A stretch of DNA of 12,014 bases from Bacteroides sp. 43_108 (GCA_001915545.1 MNQS01000215.1:1-12014); one strand, 5' to 3'; counted from the stretch's first letter, positions 1 through 7,888 are shown. Translations and numbers: made by a program. Notes: generated by a model from the letters alone, not told the origin.

Positions 1-487
1 CCCCCCCCACTAATTGTTTAATAAAATTAACCAATTCCGCATTATGAGAAATCCAAGGCTTGTACATAAATGTTTGAGCAACTTCTATGCAAGTATTGAT
101 ACTAGTCAAATCTTCACATACAGTGACATCGTATTTTTGTTTCATCACCTCCGCTATTTCTTTCTGATGATCGTCCACGTGCTCGCCGTATTTCTTCAGC
201 CTAGGAACAATTACCAACGGTTTTTGCAGCCTCATGCAGCTTATTATGCTATTTACCCCACTATGTGTTATTACAAGTTCCGCTTTCTCCATCAATTCAT
301 TGAATCGCTCAAAAGATATAAGTCTGTAATGAGTGAATACGGGATTTATATCATATACAGCAGATTGCATCACAATCTCTTCAGGTTTATATAATCCTTG
401 CTCCACCAATGTGTTCAGAGCGCAGACCAAACGGTTGAACGGGAATTTCTGCGTCCCGAGGGGAACGAACAATTTAATTTTATCCAT
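1..487 (-). CDS. PssE/Cps14G-type glycosyltransferase subunit (Alg13-like), 3' end cut by window edge
   Basis: This is the catalytic, nucleotide-sugar-binding half of a two-part glycosyltransferase that works with the PssD-type protein encoded just upstream. It would add one sugar to the lipid-linked repeat unit on the cytoplasmic face of the membrane. Read from ATG at 487-485, the frame stays open for 162 codons to position 2. The start gives a typical GT28 N-terminus (LFVPLGTQKFPFNRL, about residues 6-20). The C-terminal half carries a THSGVNSI motif and then a KPLVIVPRLKKYGEHVDDHQ block, which is the UDP-sugar-binding signature of Alg13/PssE/Cps14G proteins. Members of the family are usually about 150-175 residues, so very little is missing. 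The visible 3' end runs into eight G on the coding strand. GC is about 39%, higher than the GT4 genes upstream. The family is clear; donor and acceptor sugars are not. Confidence 0.9.
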   Translation of the reverse strand, partial: MDKIKLFVPLGTQKFPFNRLVCALNTLVEQGLYKPEEIVMQSAVYDINPVFTHYRLISFERFNELMEKAELVITHSGVNSIISCMRLQKPLVIVPRLKKYGEHVDDHQKEIAEVMKQKYDVTVCEDLTSINTCIEVAQTFMYKPWISHNAELVNFIKQLVGG

Positions 488-535
488 GATTATAATTAAG
501 TCAAAGAGCAAATTTCTACAATGAGTAGTTATGTA

Positions 536-1009
536 TCAATACACAGTACCACTATAAATGCCCTTTGGATAAACATTTTTCATCTCCGGCCATTGTATAA
601 AAAAATAATCAGCAAACGGATATACTAATCTGCCTGTAACCGAAGCATCGTTCAGTTTGGCAAAAGATTCTATATAAATGATTTTCTTGCCGAACAGCTT
701 GCCTATCCTACATGTAGGATAGGATGCGCCCGCTCCGGTAGTAAGAATAATGTCAGGACGTTCCTTTATCAAGTAATATGTAGATAGCAAAATGTTTATC
801 ATGAACTTGAAAAAGAAACTCACGTTTTTCCGTTCTTGTTGCAAGAGATAATGGTGATGGTATTTCTTGACCGTCTCTACCGAAGCTATGTTTTTCTCTG
901 TCACAATGTAGAAGTCGGTTTCTTTCAATGCAGGCAACAATTGCATCAGCTCCATGAAATGACCGCCGCATGAGCTAATGAGACAGACTTTTTGTTTGTA
1001 CTTTCCCAT
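536..1009 (-). CDS. PssD/Cps14F-type glycosyltransferase subunit (Alg14-like)
   Basis: This 157-residue protein is the membrane-anchoring, acceptor-side partner of the PssE-type subunit that follows 48 nt downstream. Together they form one Alg13/Alg14-like glycosyltransferase at the cytoplasmic membrane. Visible family features are the N-terminal strand with SCGGHFMEL (residues 13-21), a hydrophobic stretch at about 65-82, the TTGAGASYP loop (90-98), IYIESFAKLNDASVTGRL (111-128), and a short C-terminus with QWPE (139-142) and YPKGIY. Length fits the family (about 150 residues). The order D then E is the usual one in streptococcal and rhizobial loci. It starts 13 nt after the stop of the GT4 gene. 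GC is about 40%, above the roughly 32% of that gene. The coding sequence contains a 22-bp perfect palindrome at 702-723. Sugar specificity cannot be read from sequence; Cps14F/G is a galactosyltransferase and PssD/E a glucuronosyltransferase. Confidence 0.92.
   Translation of the reverse strand: MGKYKQKVCLISSCGGHFMELMQLLPALKETDFYIVTEKNIASVETVKKYHHHYLLQQERKNVSFFFKFMINILLSTYYLIKERPDIILTTGAGASYPTCRIGKLFGKKIIYIESFAKLNDASVTGRLVYPFADYFFIQWPEMKNVYPKGIYSGTVY
702..723. repeat. 22-bp perfect palindrome inside pssD-like gene
   Basis: The half site CCTATCCTACA is followed without spacer by its exact reverse complement TGTAGGATAGG. It covers codons for SYPTCRIG (residues 96-103) of the PssD-type protein. 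The symmetry ends cleanly at both sides (G on the left, A on the right). No function is known to me. Confidence 0.9.
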
Positions 1010-1022
1010 GCTACTTAGCTAT

Positions 1023-2114
1023 TTAATTCTTATATAAATCCAAATATTTTGTTTGCATTTGCTTTATACCAAATCTTTCAGTTACAAACCGATATGCATC
1101 ATCCGCAAGAGAGTCATGATTATATTTTCCAAGATTGTGAAAAATCCGCAAATAATCTTGTACATTATTATTTATTACTTTTAAAGGCCATGATTTAGGA
1201 ACAGTATCAACAAGTCCTTCTACACTATTGATAATGATAGGAAGTTTTGCAAAAGAAGATTCTATCGACAACATAGATAGTCCTTCGTATTCAGAAGGCA
1301 TGAACAAATAATCAAAAGAGTGCAGATAAGATGCCAGATTATACACATTTCCATAAAATCTCACATTATCTAGATTTTCCAATTCTTTAACCAATATATC
1401 TTTTAATGGTCCTTCCCCTATGATATGAAAGAAAAAATCATTTTGCTTTTCATCTAATATTTGTATTGTTTTAAACAAAGTATTAATACCCTTTTGAGGA
1501 ACAATTCTTCCTGCAAATAATATGTTGACATTCCGTTTTTCAATGCCCTCAAATGGCATTTGCCGTTTTTCTTCCAAGCCATTATAAATAACAGGTATTT
1601 CTTTACTATAGAAACTAAAATCTGCAAGATAGGCTTTTCTTACAGGTTCACTAATTGCCACATTGGCTTGATGTTTCAAAAAGAAGTGCTCCACTAAATA
1701 ACCTATCAAATGTTTCTTTTTCCATAATTTGGTATTGTGCAATGTCCGCACAATTTTTGTATTGCGATTAATAAGAAAAAAGAAAAAATGGAAAAACAGA
1801 TACAAGGCTACATCTGGCGATTCAGTATGAGAATGATACACATCGGGATTATACTTTTTATGTACCTTCCAGAACCAAAAAGGAAACAACAAGGCTCCCA
1901 AAATACAATTCATAGAAAACGGAGACCTATGATAGAAAATACTATGTTTCTCCAAGTCTTTTATAAATGCATTAGAGTAAACTCCTTCTCCACGAACCAC
2001 TTCTACAAAATGAAATTCATAATCAGGATTGTCCGCCTTTGAAATATTAATGGCCACAGTTTCAGATCCTCCAATGTCGAAATGCGTTACAATGTGAAAT
2101 ATTTTATGTTTCAT
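1023..2114 (-). CDS. GT4-family glycosyltransferase
   Basis: A retaining GT-B glycosyltransferase of family 4 (glycosyl transferases group 1), 363 residues, predicted to transfer a nucleotide-activated sugar onto the growing lipid-linked repeat unit in the cytoplasm. The N-terminal domain opens with IVTHFDIGGSETVA (residues 8-21, with the GGSE loop of the acceptor domain) and has HSHTE at 94-98. The linker to the donor domain carries VIYNGLE (175-181). The C-terminal domain has FAGRIVPQKG (200-209), IIGEGP (231-236) and the EX7E signature in PSEYEGLSMLSIE (273-285, with E277 and E285). Two hydrophobic aromatic stretches (about 70-83 and 103-115) may help membrane contact. It lies 6 nt after the stop of another GT4-type gene and 13 nt before the pssD-like gene, so it is part of the same operon. 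Linkage is unknown. Confidence 0.92.
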   Translation of the reverse strand: MKHKIFHIVTHFDIGGSETVAINISKADNPDYEFHFVEVVRGEGVYSNAFIKDLEKHSIFYHRSPFSMNCILGALLFPFWFWKVHKKYNPDVYHSHTESPDVALYLFFHFFFFLINRNTKIVRTLHNTKLWKKKHLIGYLVEHFFLKHQANVAISEPVRKAYLADFSFYSKEIPVIYNGLEEKRQMPFEGIEKRNVNILFAGRIVPQKGINTLFKTIQILDEKQNDFFFHIIGEGPLKDILVKELENLDNVRFYGNVYNLASYLHSFDYLFMPSEYEGLSMLSIESSFAKLPIIINSVEGLVDTVPKSWPLKVINNNVQDYLRIFHNLGKYNHDSLADDAYRFVTERFGIKQMQTKYLDLYKN

Positions 2115-2120
2115 ACGTTA

Positions 2121-3278
2121 CTATCCTTCTAGCCATATTTTATATTGTTCAATTATATAATCATTCATTCGCTGAATGTAGGAGCGATTTTTCACCTTAA
2201 TTTCAGTTATAGTACCATGAGATTCCCATACCATTTTTAGAAAATTCAACCAATCCCATGCTTTTGAGGAAGAAAAAACAGGAGACTCTTTCTCTTTGAA
2301 AATACCAACAAGTCCATTTGGATGAGACAGCGTAACTTTGTCATAAGATACAGCTTCGAATGTTTTAATTTTCAAGCCTGTTCCTAACCGGCATGGATTA
2401 ATGGCTACATCACCTTTTTGATAGAAAGAAGCTGGATCGTCAATCTCTCCTATTAGTTCTATCTCCGGACACCTGACATATTCTGTTAAAGCTTCACATA
2501 TTCTGCCTGCTATCAGTAGTTTAACATCATTATAATTTCTCTTTATTAGAGGTAAAATATCTTTTATAAACCATTTTATCCCATCAAGATTTAATGCTGT
2601 ATTTGCAGCTAAATATAAGATATTATGATTTCCCACAATAGGTTGAATATGATATCGATAATTGCTGTAATTCGTCAAAACAATACGGCTAGGGAACAAT
2701 AATTTGAAGTATTCAGCTTCTACATCTTGCATCGCAAATATGTATGTTGCTCGTGAAAGGGCTTTTTTCTCTTCCTTTTTTGTAAGATAGTAAACCGCTT
2801 TATACTCCTGCGATTTTTTTTGCATTGAAAAGGCATCATGTGTAAACAACGCCTTTCTCTTGATAGGAATTGCATCCAAAGCCCTCGATAAGTAGAAATA
2901 ATTAACCATCAAAGCATCAAAATGATAAATATCATACAAATTCCTAATTTTATTACTAAGACCGTTTGGATATACGTCATCACATTTTCGATAACTATTT
3001 CGAAATAGTTTAGTAATTATTATATTCGAATTAGTATAAATATTTTCCCATAAAGAGCAATCATACTGATGATAAAAAGCTCCCCATTCTTTACGAGTCT
3101 CAGAAATGGCATTTTTTATTTGTGAACGGTAATTTTCGCGTAAGCTAAATTTATTCACAAAAAGGAAATGGACTTCATTCCCCCATGATTTAAACAAATC
3201 TGTATAAGATTTTATAATTCTTCTATTTCCTGCATTGATAGGAGAAGTTGGAATATCAGATACTATTAAAATTTTCAT
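2121..3278 (-). CDS. GT4-like glycosyltransferase (Glyco_trans_1_4 type)
   Basis: A 385-residue GT-B glycosyltransferase with the N-terminal start KILIVSDIPTSPINAGNRR (the GNRR loop is characteristic of this subgroup), FTHDAF at 145-150, AGRI at 257-260, and a donor-site segment NPCRLGTGLKIKTFEAVS (294-311) whose GTGLKIK plus Glu308 replace the classic EX7E motif of GT4. Such proteins transfer a sugar from a nucleotide donor to a lipid-linked acceptor in the cytoplasm. It is 6 nt from the next GT4 gene but 63 nt from the GT2 gene before it. That 63-nt gap holds two 12-bp palindromes. The ATG at 3278 begins directly at the first beta strand, so the start is credible. It could equally be listed as an unclassified GT-B enzyme; the substrate is not predictable. 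Confidence 0.88.
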   Translation of the reverse strand: MKILIVSDIPTSPINAGNRRIIKSYTDLFKSWGNEVHFLFVNKFSLRENYRSQIKNAISETRKEWGAFYHQYDCSLWENIYTNSNIIITKLFRNSYRKCDDVYPNGLSNKIRNLYDIYHFDALMVNYFYLSRALDAIPIKRKALFTHDAFSMQKKSQEYKAVYYLTKKEEKKALSRATYIFAMQDVEAEYFKLLFPSRIVLTNYSNYRYHIQPIVGNHNILYLAANTALNLDGIKWFIKDILPLIKRNYNDVKLLIAGRICEALTEYVRCPEIELIGEIDDPASFYQKGDVAINPCRLGTGLKIKTFEAVSYDKVTLSHPNGLVGIFKEKESPVFSSSKAWDWLNFLKMVWESHGTITEIKVKNRSYIQRMNDYIIEQYKIWLEG

Positions 3279-3341
3279 AGAACAAATATTTGTGCTGAAT
3301 AGAGTATGTTCACATAAATTTATGAAACTAAAAAATTCATG
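3279..3341. repeat. 63-bp intergenic gap with two 12-bp palindromes
   Basis: The gap between the GT2 and GT4 genes contains two perfect palindromes: ACAAATATTTGT at 3282-3293, 4 nt from the GT4 start codon, and CATAAATTTATG at 3313-3324. Both are AT-rich, without a following T run, so they do not look like terminators. They could be binding sites or simply chance in AT-rich sequence. Confidence 0.6.
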
Positions 3342-4289
3342 TTAGATTTTCTTAGTCATTCTGCGCTTTACTGCTTCGATGAAAGCATAAGATAACATTT
3401 TTAAGTTCAGATGATTGTGCTTTCTTTGCCACACGTATTTGAAAATATGATCCAATCCTTTATTTGCCAAATCTTCAGATATTGTATAAATACGTTTTTT
3501 GGTCATCATTTTTATTAAGTTTTTTTTACACATAAGCCAAAATATTTTTTCTATAACATCATTTTCTTTAGGTTCTTTGGCTAAAAATCCTCTATACCAT
3601 TGCTCTTCCATATTAATAGCTTCTAATTTTATTTCCGCATTACTTGTGTTAGTAATAGTTTTTGAATTAACCCTATATTGAAAACCTGGAACTTGCATGT
3701 TGGCTATTCCATTTTTTTGAGCAGCAATATAAGCAGACAAATCATCTGAGGCCCAAGCCAATGGTAATTTGTAAAATCCACCATTATTGATAAGCAACTT
3801 CCGGTCAAAAAGAAAATCACCGATATATTGAATCCTGCTTTTCCATCGCTCCCACATCATGGAATACACCCTTTCATACAAAGGTCGTGCTTCTTGCATG
3901 TTAATAACACAAGAATTTTCATCTATTAACTCCGTCCATGCATGGTATACTCCCAATCCTGGATAAGTTTCTATTAACTTTACATACTCTTCTAAACATC
4001 CAGGAAGCAATTTGTCATCATCTCCCATGCAGATGATGTAATCTCCTGTGGCATAAGAAAGACATTTGTTCCAATTGTCAACAACATTTATTGCACCACA
4101 ATTTTTCTCATTCACATAATATTTTATGCGTGAATCATCGAATGACTTTACAATGGATGTCAAGTCTTCCGGTGAAGCATCGTTAACAATGACAACCTCA
4201 AAATCCTTATAAGTTTGGGAAAGAACACTTTCTATGCATTCTCTAAGAAATGTTGCCTTATAGATCGGTATCGTTACACTGAACTTCAT
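3342..4289 (-). CDS. GT2-family glycosyltransferase
   Basis: An inverting GT-A glycosyltransferase of family 2, 315 residues, acting on the cytoplasmic face in repeat-unit assembly. The N-terminal nucleotide-binding fold is plain: FSVTIPIYKATFLRECIESVLSQTY (residues 3-27), VVIVNDASPED (32-42) and the metal-binding DXD-type site CMGDDDKLLPGCLEEY (87-102, with D90-D92). A likely catalytic-base region follows at WASDDLS (179-185). The C-terminal part (about 220-315) is basic and helical, without clear transmembrane segments. Its ATG lies inside the 3' end of the wzy-like gene, giving a 32-nt overlap (4258-4289) that suggests translational coupling. Family and general role are secure; donor and linkage are not. 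Confidence 0.93.
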   Translation of the reverse strand: MKFSVTIPIYKATFLRECIESVLSQTYKDFEVVIVNDASPEDLTSIVKSFDDSRIKYYVNEKNCGAINVVDNWNKCLSYATGDYIICMGDDDKLLPGCLEEYVKLIETYPGLGVYHAWTELIDENSCVINMQEARPLYERVYSMMWERWKSRIQYIGDFLFDRKLLINNGGFYKLPLAWASDDLSAYIAAQKNGIANMQVPGFQYRVNSKTITNTSNAEIKLEAINMEEQWYRGFLAKEPKENDVIEKIFWLMCKKNLIKMMTKKRIYTISEDLANKGLDHIFKYVWQRKHNHLNLKMLSYAFIEAVKRRMTKKI

Positions 4290-5490
4290 GAATGTTTTGA
4301 TTTGAAAGACGCTTTTTATTCTTGTTGATATTTTGCTCTATTAAATAAAGAATGAAACATCCGATAATAACGATGGAAAGTTTATAAGCAAAGTGATGCA
4401 ACATTATAGATGTTCCAGCCATAAACAAAACATACATTAACAGATAGGTATCAATATATTTCCTCTGCTTGAAAACATAATAGAAAAGCCACAATATTAT
4501 GCCAACATATATGATTCCATATTGGCTATACATGCCTACTATACCAATGTCTGCCCTCCATAATCCGAACGATTGTTCAATATTATCTATCTCTCGAAAA
4601 TATCTAGATGGGGGGTATGGACTTCCATTTCCTAACAAAAAGGCCAATATGCTACCTTTATTATACGTAAGACCATAAAATTCATATGCCCAAAAACGTA
4701 CATAATCCTCATCTACCTCTTCTGTCATTTCTATAAATTCTCCAAAAAGCGTGTTAGCATTAACATAAACAAGCAACGATACTACTCCTATTAAAAGAAG
4801 GCTTTTGAAACTGATTTTTTTCATTAAGAATAATCCAGCAAATAAACAGATGACACTCATAGCTATTACTTGCCGTGTAACCGATAAATAAATACCTATT
4901 AGCCCAATAAGAACACCAAATAAATACTTTCCTTTTTTATTCTTCATGAACTTTTCAAAACTGTAAAATAGCAACACTAAACCAAATTCACGTCCGATAA
5001 CATTATAACGATATATGCCATTTCTAATGTCAATTCCGCTACTAAATTCATCACCACGAGTTGTAAACCAATATGTGGGATACGTGAATTGCTGAATCAA
5101 TTCTATTATACTCCAGCAAATGCCCAAAATACATAGAACTTTGATAATTTGCTGTTCTTTAGCTTTTATCAAGAATAGAAAAAAGAACAGGAAATAGCCA
5201 ATACTTACATAAGAACCTAAGAAGGACGAGAATAAGCCTTGTCCATGTAAAATATAAGCCGGAATGAATCCTAACAAGGGAATTACAATCAGCCCTCTCA
5301 CAATTTTTTTTAATCGAATCTGAATATTCCTTAGTTCATTCCAATGCAAAAATGTATATAAAATTAAAATACAAAGTATAATCTTAGTAGAGTTACGATA
5401 TAAATCTGATTCATGTCCCCTAATAGAAAATATTCCAGTAAAAAACAGTAATAAAAACGCTATACATATAGGTGTTTTGAACTTATACAT
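4258..5490 (-). CDS. wzy: Wzy-like polysaccharide polymerase (O-antigen polymerase type)
   Basis: A 410-residue polytopic membrane protein with about ten to twelve hydrophobic helices, predicted to join flipped repeat units in the periplasm. Hydrophobic segments are visible at roughly 8-23, 36-50, 66-80, 92-108, 117-131, 166-178, 189-205, 209-223, 230-245, 319-339, 347-364 and 371-385. A large hydrophilic loop at about 247-317 holds DEDYVRFWAYE, LLGNGSPYPPSRYF and DNIEQSF, and is followed by DIGIVGMYSQYG. Arrangements like this are common in Wzy proteins, which conserve topology more than sequence. A second, smaller loop (about 135-165) contains TRGDEF, and TRQ lies at 205-207. The assignment rests on topology, loop pattern and position beside wzx and glycosyltransferases. 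A WaaL-type ligase is the main alternative. It starts after a 281-bp gap and overlaps the GT2 gene by 32 nt. Confidence 0.82.
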   Translation of the reverse strand: MYKFKTPICIAFLLLFFTGIFSIRGHESDLYRNSTKIILCILILYTFLHWNELRNIQIRLKKIVRGLIVIPLLGFIPAYILHGQGLFSSFLGSYVSIGYFLFFFLFLIKAKEQQIIKVLCILGICWSIIELIQQFTYPTYWFTTRGDEFSSGIDIRNGIYRYNVIGREFGLVLLFYSFEKFMKNKKGKYLFGVLIGLIGIYLSVTRQVIAMSVICLFAGLFLMKKISFKSLLLIGVVSLLVYVNANTLFGEFIEMTEEVDEDYVRFWAYEFYGLTYNKGSILAFLLGNGSPYPPSRYFREIDNIEQSFGLWRADIGIVGMYSQYGIIYVGIILWLFYYVFKQRKYIDTYLLMYVLFMAGTSIMLHHFAYKLSIVIIGCFILYLIEQNINKNKKRLSNQNIHEVQCNDTDL

Positions 5491-5771
5491 CTTTTATTAT
5501 CTATAAATATCTTAGTTCATTTGAATGTTTCGATCTTTTTTGCAAAACAAAGAATATGCTACGAACAAATGGCTATGGGTAATGCCCAATAAGGGTAAAG
5601 ACTTTCTTCCTTCTACATTTAATACCAACAAGCCTATTTTTTAGTTAGACAGAAAAAAAGGCCACAATGAAAAAAGAACCAACACATTAATTTTTCCCCT
5701 ATCTATATATGAAAATCATTATTTAACCGATATATTACCCACAGCATCAATATAAATAATAATACTTTAAT
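5491..5771. other. 281-bp non-coding gap between two gene blocks, with imperfect hairpin
   Basis: This is the largest gap inside the cluster; the neighbouring genes are otherwise 3-63 nt apart or overlap. No open frame in it looks like a protein; the longest on the minus strand that I followed is about 17 codons. An imperfect inverted repeat at 5632-5662 pairs GCCTATTTTTT with AAAAAAAGGC around a loop of about 10 nt. Read on the minus strand it is followed by TTGTTGG rather than a T run, so it is a poor terminator. I found no good TTTG/TAnnTTTG promoter for the wzy block; TAGGCTTG (minus strand, about 5628-5635) is a one-mismatch -7 element without a matching -33 box. The stretch may be a long untranslated spacer or a scar where two gene modules were joined. 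Confidence 0.55.
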
Positions 5772-6752
5772 TTACCAATAGCATCCGCCTTCCACTTTTT
5801 CAGCCCCTTTCGGACGTTCATTTTCATTAGGGCGTATCCAAAACTGATTAATGAATTTTGCATATTCAGGTTGATCTTCAACCCATCTCTTGCCATATAC
5901 GCCAAACAGCATCTGCGTCCAACCAGCAAGGTGGATTGCAGTTTTGCCCATACGTTTTACATGTGCAGCAAGGCACATTCCATATGCACCACATCCAATA
6001 AGTGCTATGTCAAAATCCATCTTCGAAATTTCACTCTCCATGTATTCTAATGCTTCAAACCAATCTCTAAATGGTTGTTCTTTAGCATCAGCTATACTTT
6101 GTACAGCTTTCAATGTCACCAACTCCTTGAATTGTGGAAGCACATTCGGGTCCGCCCATATTTTTTCCCTGTTATTTTCATACTGGTATCTAATACTTTC
6201 AACAAAGGGATGAACAACCAATACTCTTTTCCCTTCCAAAACTCGTGTCCAAGGATTTTTCCATAGAAAAGGAGCGTAATAACCGTCAAGGTTAACTCGT
6301 TTCGTTATCCCAGTAAGAAACTGATTCACATATTTTTCTTGATAAATATAACTGCCCAACACATCTATTTCAGACATATCCCTTAGCATACGTTGATAAT
6401 ACTTTTCACCTAGCCACACATCATTTGGAAAAAAACCTGCATTTTTACACAAATAGACCATCTCTCTTCTTACATCAAAAGCCGCATTATAATTGAATAT
6501 ATCACGTAAGAATGTTAGATTCCATCTGTGTTGTTTAAAATAACATGCAACTATATTGTTTAGTTCTATGGTTCCAAATTTAGAAATCATCTTGCCTTTG
6601 GTTGTTTTCTCACATAGAAACTTAGCGATATAATCATTAGCATCTTGATCTTTCAAATCAAGATATCCTTCATATTTCAACGAAATGATTTTGCCTTTAC
6701 TCCCTAACAATTTCCTCGCACATCTTATTCCCAAAGATAATATATCACTCAT
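5772..6752 (-). CDS. putative glycosyltransferase resembling GT-D fold / DUF1792 proteins
   Basis: A soluble-looking 326-residue protein. Its pattern recalls the GT-D fold (DUF1792) glycosyltransferases known from streptococcal adhesin glycosylation. An N-terminal block MISKFGTIEL (residues 55-64) matches the FG-x-x-E type sugar-nucleotide site. A long C-terminal block runs from FDIALIGCGAYGMCLAAHVK (about 247-266) to GKTAIHLAGWTQMLFGVYGKRW (269-290), a glycine-rich Rossmann-like turn followed by a conserved GKRW. VLVVHPFVESIRYQYENNR at 177-195 is a further likely structural motif. The protein ends in GGCYW, an ending I associate with related capsule-locus proteins. It starts 4 nt after the pyruvyl transferase stop, so it belongs to that transcript. 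The resemblance is from memory of the pattern, not a search. A role as glycosyltransferase or as an accessory sugar-modifying enzyme is therefore inference. Confidence 0.6.
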   Translation of the reverse strand: MSDILSLGIRCARKLLGSKGKIISLKYEGYLDLKDQDANDYIAKFLCEKTTKGKMISKFGTIELNNIVACYFKQHRWNLTFLRDIFNYNAAFDVRREMVYLCKNAGFFPNDVWLGEKYYQRMLRDMSEIDVLGSYIYQEKYVNQFLTGITKRVNLDGYYAPFLWKNPWTRVLEGKRVLVVHPFVESIRYQYENNREKIWADPNVLPQFKELVTLKAVQSIADAKEQPFRDWFEALEYMESEISKMDFDIALIGCGAYGMCLAAHVKRMGKTAIHLAGWTQMLFGVYGKRWVEDQPEYAKFINQFWIRPNENERPKGAEKVEGGCYW

Positions 6753-6756
6753 AAAG

Positions 6757-7881
6757 TTAAATATTTAAGTATTCATGAAAGAATGCATCTGTTTTTAATC
6801 TCCATTTTTCTTTTATTTTTTCGATATTATCCCAGTTTATGGGCTTGGCGATAATATTTTCAATTGATTTATTCGAATCTAAAATACGGTCTTCAAGTTC
6901 AAATAATTTTAATATCGAATAAATACGCTCATTTTGCTTAGCCGCAACGCCTTTTTGCAATAATACACAAAATTGTTTTTGGAAAATAATGCAAAATACA
7001 ATACCATGAAACGTATTTGTAAAGATACATTCCGCATATTTGTAATGATTGAGCCACGCTTCAGGCGAGTATTGATATAAATATCTTAGGGGTATTATCA
7101 TTTCAGGTCCTTCAATGCCTGTTATCTTTAGTATGGCATTTTGCCTTTTGCTATAAGCTATTATGTCTTCTAATCGAAAATTATCAAAATTCCTTTCATT
7201 GATGAAATAGCAAAAAACATATCTGCCTTTTTCTAACCTTTCAACACCCACAGGCAGATAATCTACTTCATCTATCAGCAATGTCGGATCTAACAAACAT
7301 TGAGCTTTAACCCCCATACTATGGCAAATATCTACTCCTGACATTTCACGCACGGAAACAGCATCAAAGCCTTGTACCCATGCTTGGACATGAAACAAAT
7401 GTTCTTCCGTCAATTGCCGCTTTCCAAAACTGGCCGCATAGGCTATTTTCTTTTTACCATTCGGTACGAAAGTAAGATAATTAGCTTCCAGCCATCCTCC
7501 CCAAACCTGATCGGACCCCGTTATGTAAACATCGGCCTCCGGTGGATTCTGTTTTAATTTATCTATACTGTCATATTTCCTTTCGGAAAGATTGCATTTA
7601 TCATACATGAATTTTCTGAAAGCAATCTGCGTTTTCATATGATTCCATATGTTCTTCAAACGAAATCCGTATAATAACGAATTGACAGTTTTTTTAATAA
7701 GATCCTTATACATTGACCAAACAGGAAACATATACCTTATCCAACAAGAATCTACATCAAACTTTTTAAGGTACTGCTGCAAGGCATAATATTGGAAAAT
7801 GCTTCCATAATTATTATGTCCTCTAATATATGCATAAGAAGATATGATCGCCGCCTTTTTCTTATATATTGCCATATCCAT
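6757..7881 (-). CDS. polysaccharide pyruvyl transferase family protein (CsaB-like)
   Basis: A 374-residue GT-B-like enzyme of the polysaccharide pyruvyl transferase family. Such enzymes move an enolpyruvyl group from phosphoenolpyruvate to a hexose to give a ketal-pyruvylated, negatively charged sugar. Motifs in order: HNNYGSIFQYYALQQYL (residues 22-38), the family glycine/tyrosine site; VYITGSDQVWGG (118-129), with the hallmark GSDQVW; IAYAASFGK (146-154); VSVREMSG (175-182); CLLDPTLL (195-202); and ECIFTNTFHGIVF (284-296), with the conserved T-x-x-FHG. Length fits the family (about 350-400). It follows the FrhB-like gene by 7 nt, and these two families are often paired in bacterial polysaccharide loci. 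The start could be M1 or M3. Some family members may have non-pyruvyl roles, so the chemistry is likely but not proven. Confidence 0.87.
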   Translation of the reverse strand: MDMAIYKKKAAIISSYAYIRGHNNYGSIFQYYALQQYLKKFDVDSCWIRYMFPVWSMYKDLIKKTVNSLLYGFRLKNIWNHMKTQIAFRKFMYDKCNLSERKYDSIDKLKQNPPEADVYITGSDQVWGGWLEANYLTFVPNGKKKIAYAASFGKRQLTEEHLFHVQAWVQGFDAVSVREMSGVDICHSMGVKAQCLLDPTLLIDEVDYLPVGVERLEKGRYVFCYFINERNFDNFRLEDIIAYSKRQNAILKITGIEGPEMIIPLRYLYQYSPEAWLNHYKYAECIFTNTFHGIVFCIIFQKQFCVLLQKGVAAKQNERIYSILKLFELEDRILDSNKSIENIIAKPINWDNIEKIKEKWRLKTDAFFHEYLNI

Positions 7882-7888
7882 TATCCCT

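Noticed and set aside
14..524. Two plus-strand open frames (14-394 and 333-524)
   Set aside because: They lie opposite the pssE-like gene, whose protein motifs are clear; the plus-strand translations show no domain and look like antisense shadows.
1737..2042. 101-codon plus-strand frame
   Set aside because: Entirely antisense to the GT4 gene, with repetitive Lys/Met-rich sequence typical of a shadow frame.
5632..5662. Rho-independent terminator on the minus strand
   Set aside because: The stem is mostly A-T with a mismatch, and no T run follows on the minus strand.
5657..5710. Possible 17-codon peptide beginning MCWFFFHC on the minus strand in the 281-bp gap
   Set aside because: Very short, low-complexity, and without a ribosome site or any recognisable leader-peptide logic.
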